Positions 6,533 to 8,010 of a stretch of 8,010 nt of DNA are shown one piece after another. Position 1 is the stretch's first letter. Each line of letters opens with the position of its first letter. The stretch covers positions 1 to 8,010 of the forward strand of contig QMZG01000055.1 of the NCBI GenBank assembly GCA_003663045.1. The letters run 5' to 3'. A program made the position numbers and the translations under genes. The DNA comes from Candidatus Altarchaeales archaeon. GTDB taxonomy: Archaea; Altiarchaeota; Altiarchaeia; IMC4; QMZM01. Under the pieces are notes generated by a model. The model was not told where the DNA came from. It was given only the letters and a program-made list of their open reading frames with translations, and ran no database searches.

Positions 6533-6571
6533 CCTTTGATTCTTTTGATTCCTTTGATTTATTCTTTTGAT
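6532..6571. repeat. Four copies of a 9-bp direct repeat in the trmG10-gatB divergent spacer
   Basis: Plus-strand units are TCCTTTGAT (6532-6540), TCTTTTGAT (6541-6549), TCCTTTGAT (6550-6558), a 4-bp spacer TTAT, and TCTTTTGAT (6563-6571). The array touches the trmG10 start codon and lies directly upstream of the gatB TATA box. On the minus strand it gives a purine-rich ATCAAAGG/ATCAAAAG run that doubles as the trmG10 upstream sequence. It may be an operator array or slippage-born simple repeat. Confidence 0.75.
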
Positions 6572-6577
6572 TCTAAG

Positions 6578-6587
6578 TTTTTATACT
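6578..6587 (+). promoter_or_regulatory. gatB: Candidate TATA box for gatB
   Basis: TTTTTATACT sits about 30 bases before the gatB ATG at 6614. With archaeal spacing of about 25-27 bases, transcription would begin near 6608, giving a leaderless or nearly leaderless mRNA. This fits the absence of any Shine-Dalgarno in the A-rich AATAAAAATAAAA before the ATG. Confidence 0.45.
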
Positions 6588-6613
6588 GGCTTCTCCAAGC
6601 AATAAAAATAAAA

Positions 6614-7993
6614 ATGCAAAAACTGGAAGAAAGACCAAAGGTAAAAATAGGCTTAGAGATTCACGTTCCCATAAACAGTAGGCAGAAGTTATTCTGTGAT
6701 TGCCCCACTAATTACTATGAAGTAGAGGAGCCGAACATAAATACCTGTCCCGTATGTACGGGAATGCCCGGAGCGAAACCCTTCCCAATTAATGAATATG
6801 CCCTGGAATCTGCAGTTATGATCGCCAAGCTTTTGAACTGCAAGATAGTGAATGTGAAGGCATTTGTAAAGAGGAAGCACTACAATTATCCAGATCTTCC
6901 CAGCGGTTATCAAAGAACCTCTGATCCCATTGGAACGGATGGTGAACTATCCGGGATCGGAATATGGGAGGTTCATCTGGAAGAGGATCCCGGAAGATAT
7001 GATCTGGTAACCGGAAGAGTCGATTACAACAGATCCGGTGTTCCTCTCGTTGAGATAGTAACCGCTCCAGATATGAAGTCTCCGGAGGATGTGAGGAATT
7101 TTCTCAAGGAATTAATGAATCTTCTCAGATATACTGGAAGGATTATCGAGGTTGGTGGGGTGATGAGAGCGGATGTAAATATCTCTTTGGAAAGTGGAGC
7201 CAGGGTTGAGATTAAAAATATCAATTCTGTTAAAGGGGCATATAAGGCTATTAAATATGAGATTATGAGGCAGATTAATCTGCGAAAGAGGGGCGGTGTC
7301 ATAAGACAGGAAACTCGCGGCTATAATGAAAAATCGATGATCACCACCGCCATGAGAATAAAGGAGACCACCGATGATTATCGCTATATCCCCGATCCAG
7401 ATATCCCACCACTGGTGCTTGAAAAATCATTTATCGAAGGGATAGGGTTACCAGAGACCCCACAGAATAGAAAAAAGAGATTGATTGAAAGATATAAGAT
7501 TCCGGAAAAATATGCACAGATACTGGTGAGGGAAAAAGAACTTGCGGATCTCTTTGAAGATGTTGCTCCCAATACCGATCCAAAGATCGCCGCAGACTGG
7601 ATATGTAGAGAAGTGCTGAGACAATTGAATTACAGGGGTATAGATTTAAAGGAGAGTAAATTAAATTCCAAGATTCTGATTGAAGTTTTGAAGTTGATAA
7701 GGGATAAAAAAATCACAGAAACTACCGGAAAGAAGATTTTGGAGAGAATTATTGACAGTGGAGAATCCCCAATAGATATCGTGGAAAAAGAGACACTTGG
7801 TAGAATAAGTAAGGAGGATGAGCTTTCCATGATCGTTGATGATGTGATCTCCGAGAATCCAGAAGCGGTTCAAGACTATGAGTCTGGGAAAAAGAGGGCA
7901 TTGAATTTTTTGATGGGTCAGGTAATGAGGAAGATGAATGGCAGGGCAGATGCCGAAGTGGTGATTAGATTATTGATGGAGAAACTGGGTTAG
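6614..7993 (+). CDS. gatB: Asp-tRNA(Asn)/Glu-tRNA(Gln) amidotransferase subunit B
   Basis: A 459-residue subunit of the GatCAB transamidosome, which converts mischarged Glu-tRNA(Gln) and/or Asp-tRNA(Asn) to the amidated forms; GatB binds the tRNA and carries the kinase site, and GatA supplies ammonia. Visible are VKIGLEIHV near the start, the zinc-site cysteines C28, C30, C45 and C48 (FCDCP ... CPVCTGMPG), KHYNYPDLPSGYQ (88-100), HLEEDPG (121-127), DYNRSGVPLVEIV (137-149) and DDYRYIPDPDIPPL. The C-terminal third is the helical YqeY-like tail ending FLMGQVMRKMNGRADAEVV. There is no AspRS-like insertion, so it is GatB rather than the archaeal GatE of GatDE. The frame is open back to an ATG at 6500, but that would overlap trmG10 and the TATA box, and family homology begins right at MQKLEERPKVKIGLE, so I start at 6614. 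gatA and gatC are not in the window. Confidence 0.95.
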   Translation: MQKLEERPKVKIGLEIHVPINSRQKLFCDCPTNYYEVEEPNINTCPVCTGMPGAKPFPINEYALESAVMIAKLLNCKIVNVKAFVKRKHYNYPDLPSGYQRTSDPIGTDGELSGIGIWEVHLEEDPGRYDLVTGRVDYNRSGVPLVEIVTAPDMKSPEDVRNFLKELMNLLRYTGRIIEVGGVMRADVNISLESGARVEIKNINSVKGAYKAIKYEIMRQINLRKRGGVIRQETRGYNEKSMITTAMRIKETTDDYRYIPDPDIPPLVLEKSFIEGIGLPETPQNRKKRLIERYKIPEKYAQILVREKELADLFEDVAPNTDPKIAADWICREVLRQLNYRGIDLKESKLNSKILIEVLKLIRDKKITETTGKKILERIIDSGESPIDIVEKETLGRISKEDELSMIVDDVISENPEAVQDYESGKKRALNFLMGQVMRKMNGRADAEVVIRLLMEKLG

Positions 7994-8010
7994 ATTGATA
8001 TAATGATAAA

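Noticed and set aside
6500..6613. Longer gatB start at 6500
   Set aside because: The added 38 residues overlap trmG10, read through the 9-bp repeats and the TATA box, and have no GatB character; homology starts at the ATG at 6614.
7994..8010. Start of another gene after gatB (ATG at 8003)
   Set aside because: Only eight bases follow the ATG before the window ends, so nothing can be supported.

Overview
The window reads as low-GC, densely packed archaeal DNA, most likely from a euryarchaeote. The evidence is a THUMP-linked tRNA m2G10 methyltransferase of the archaeal type (Trm-G10), a GatB with the archaeal-looking 'PDLPSGYQRTS' block, a Thr-rich linker after the lipobox of a secreted protein, mostly weak Shine-Dalgarno signals with one apparently near-leaderless gene, and heavy use of AGA/AGG and ATA codons. 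I cannot place it below that level.

Layout, left to right. (a) Positions 1-126 hold the 3' end of a plus-strand minimal nucleotidyltransferase gene that appears to carry a one-base frameshift near its end. (b) Positions 127-2512 are a minus-strand phosphate-uptake operon, transcribed as a two-CBS-domain protein, then a PiT-family phosphate permease, then a DUF47/PhoU-like accessory protein. The first two overlap by 8 bp and the last two are 24 bp apart. (c) Positions 2601-5344 are a minus-strand pair: an acetolactate synthase large subunit (ilvB) whose stop codon overlaps the start (TAATG) of a predicted lipoprotein with a gingipain-propeptide-like domain and a CARDB-like C-terminal domain. 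No ilvN or ilvC follows. (d) Positions 5345-5566, between the Trm-G10 gene and ilvB, contain two tandem 57-bp units built from four strong hairpins whose stems are conserved while their tips vary in a compensating way. (e) The Trm-G10 gene (minus) and gatB (plus) diverge from an 81-bp spacer with four copies of a 9-bp repeat and a good archaeal TATA box for gatB.

How the genes fit together: the CBS-Pit-DUF47 trio is a coherent low-affinity phosphate transport unit, possibly gated by adenylate sensing. ilvB supplies the first step of branched-chain amino acid synthesis, and its partner small subunit must be encoded elsewhere. trm-G10 and gatB both serve translation (tRNA modification, and transamidation of mischarged Glu-tRNA/Asp-tRNA).

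The signals most worth a second look are the structured 57-bp tandem repeat upstream of ilvB, the replacement of the canonical GDG thiamine-diphosphate/Mg motif by SEG in IlvB, the orphan C25-propeptide-like lipoprotein coupled to ilvB, and the frameshifted nucleotidyltransferase tail. I did not find a clear new multi-gene defence or mobile system here.
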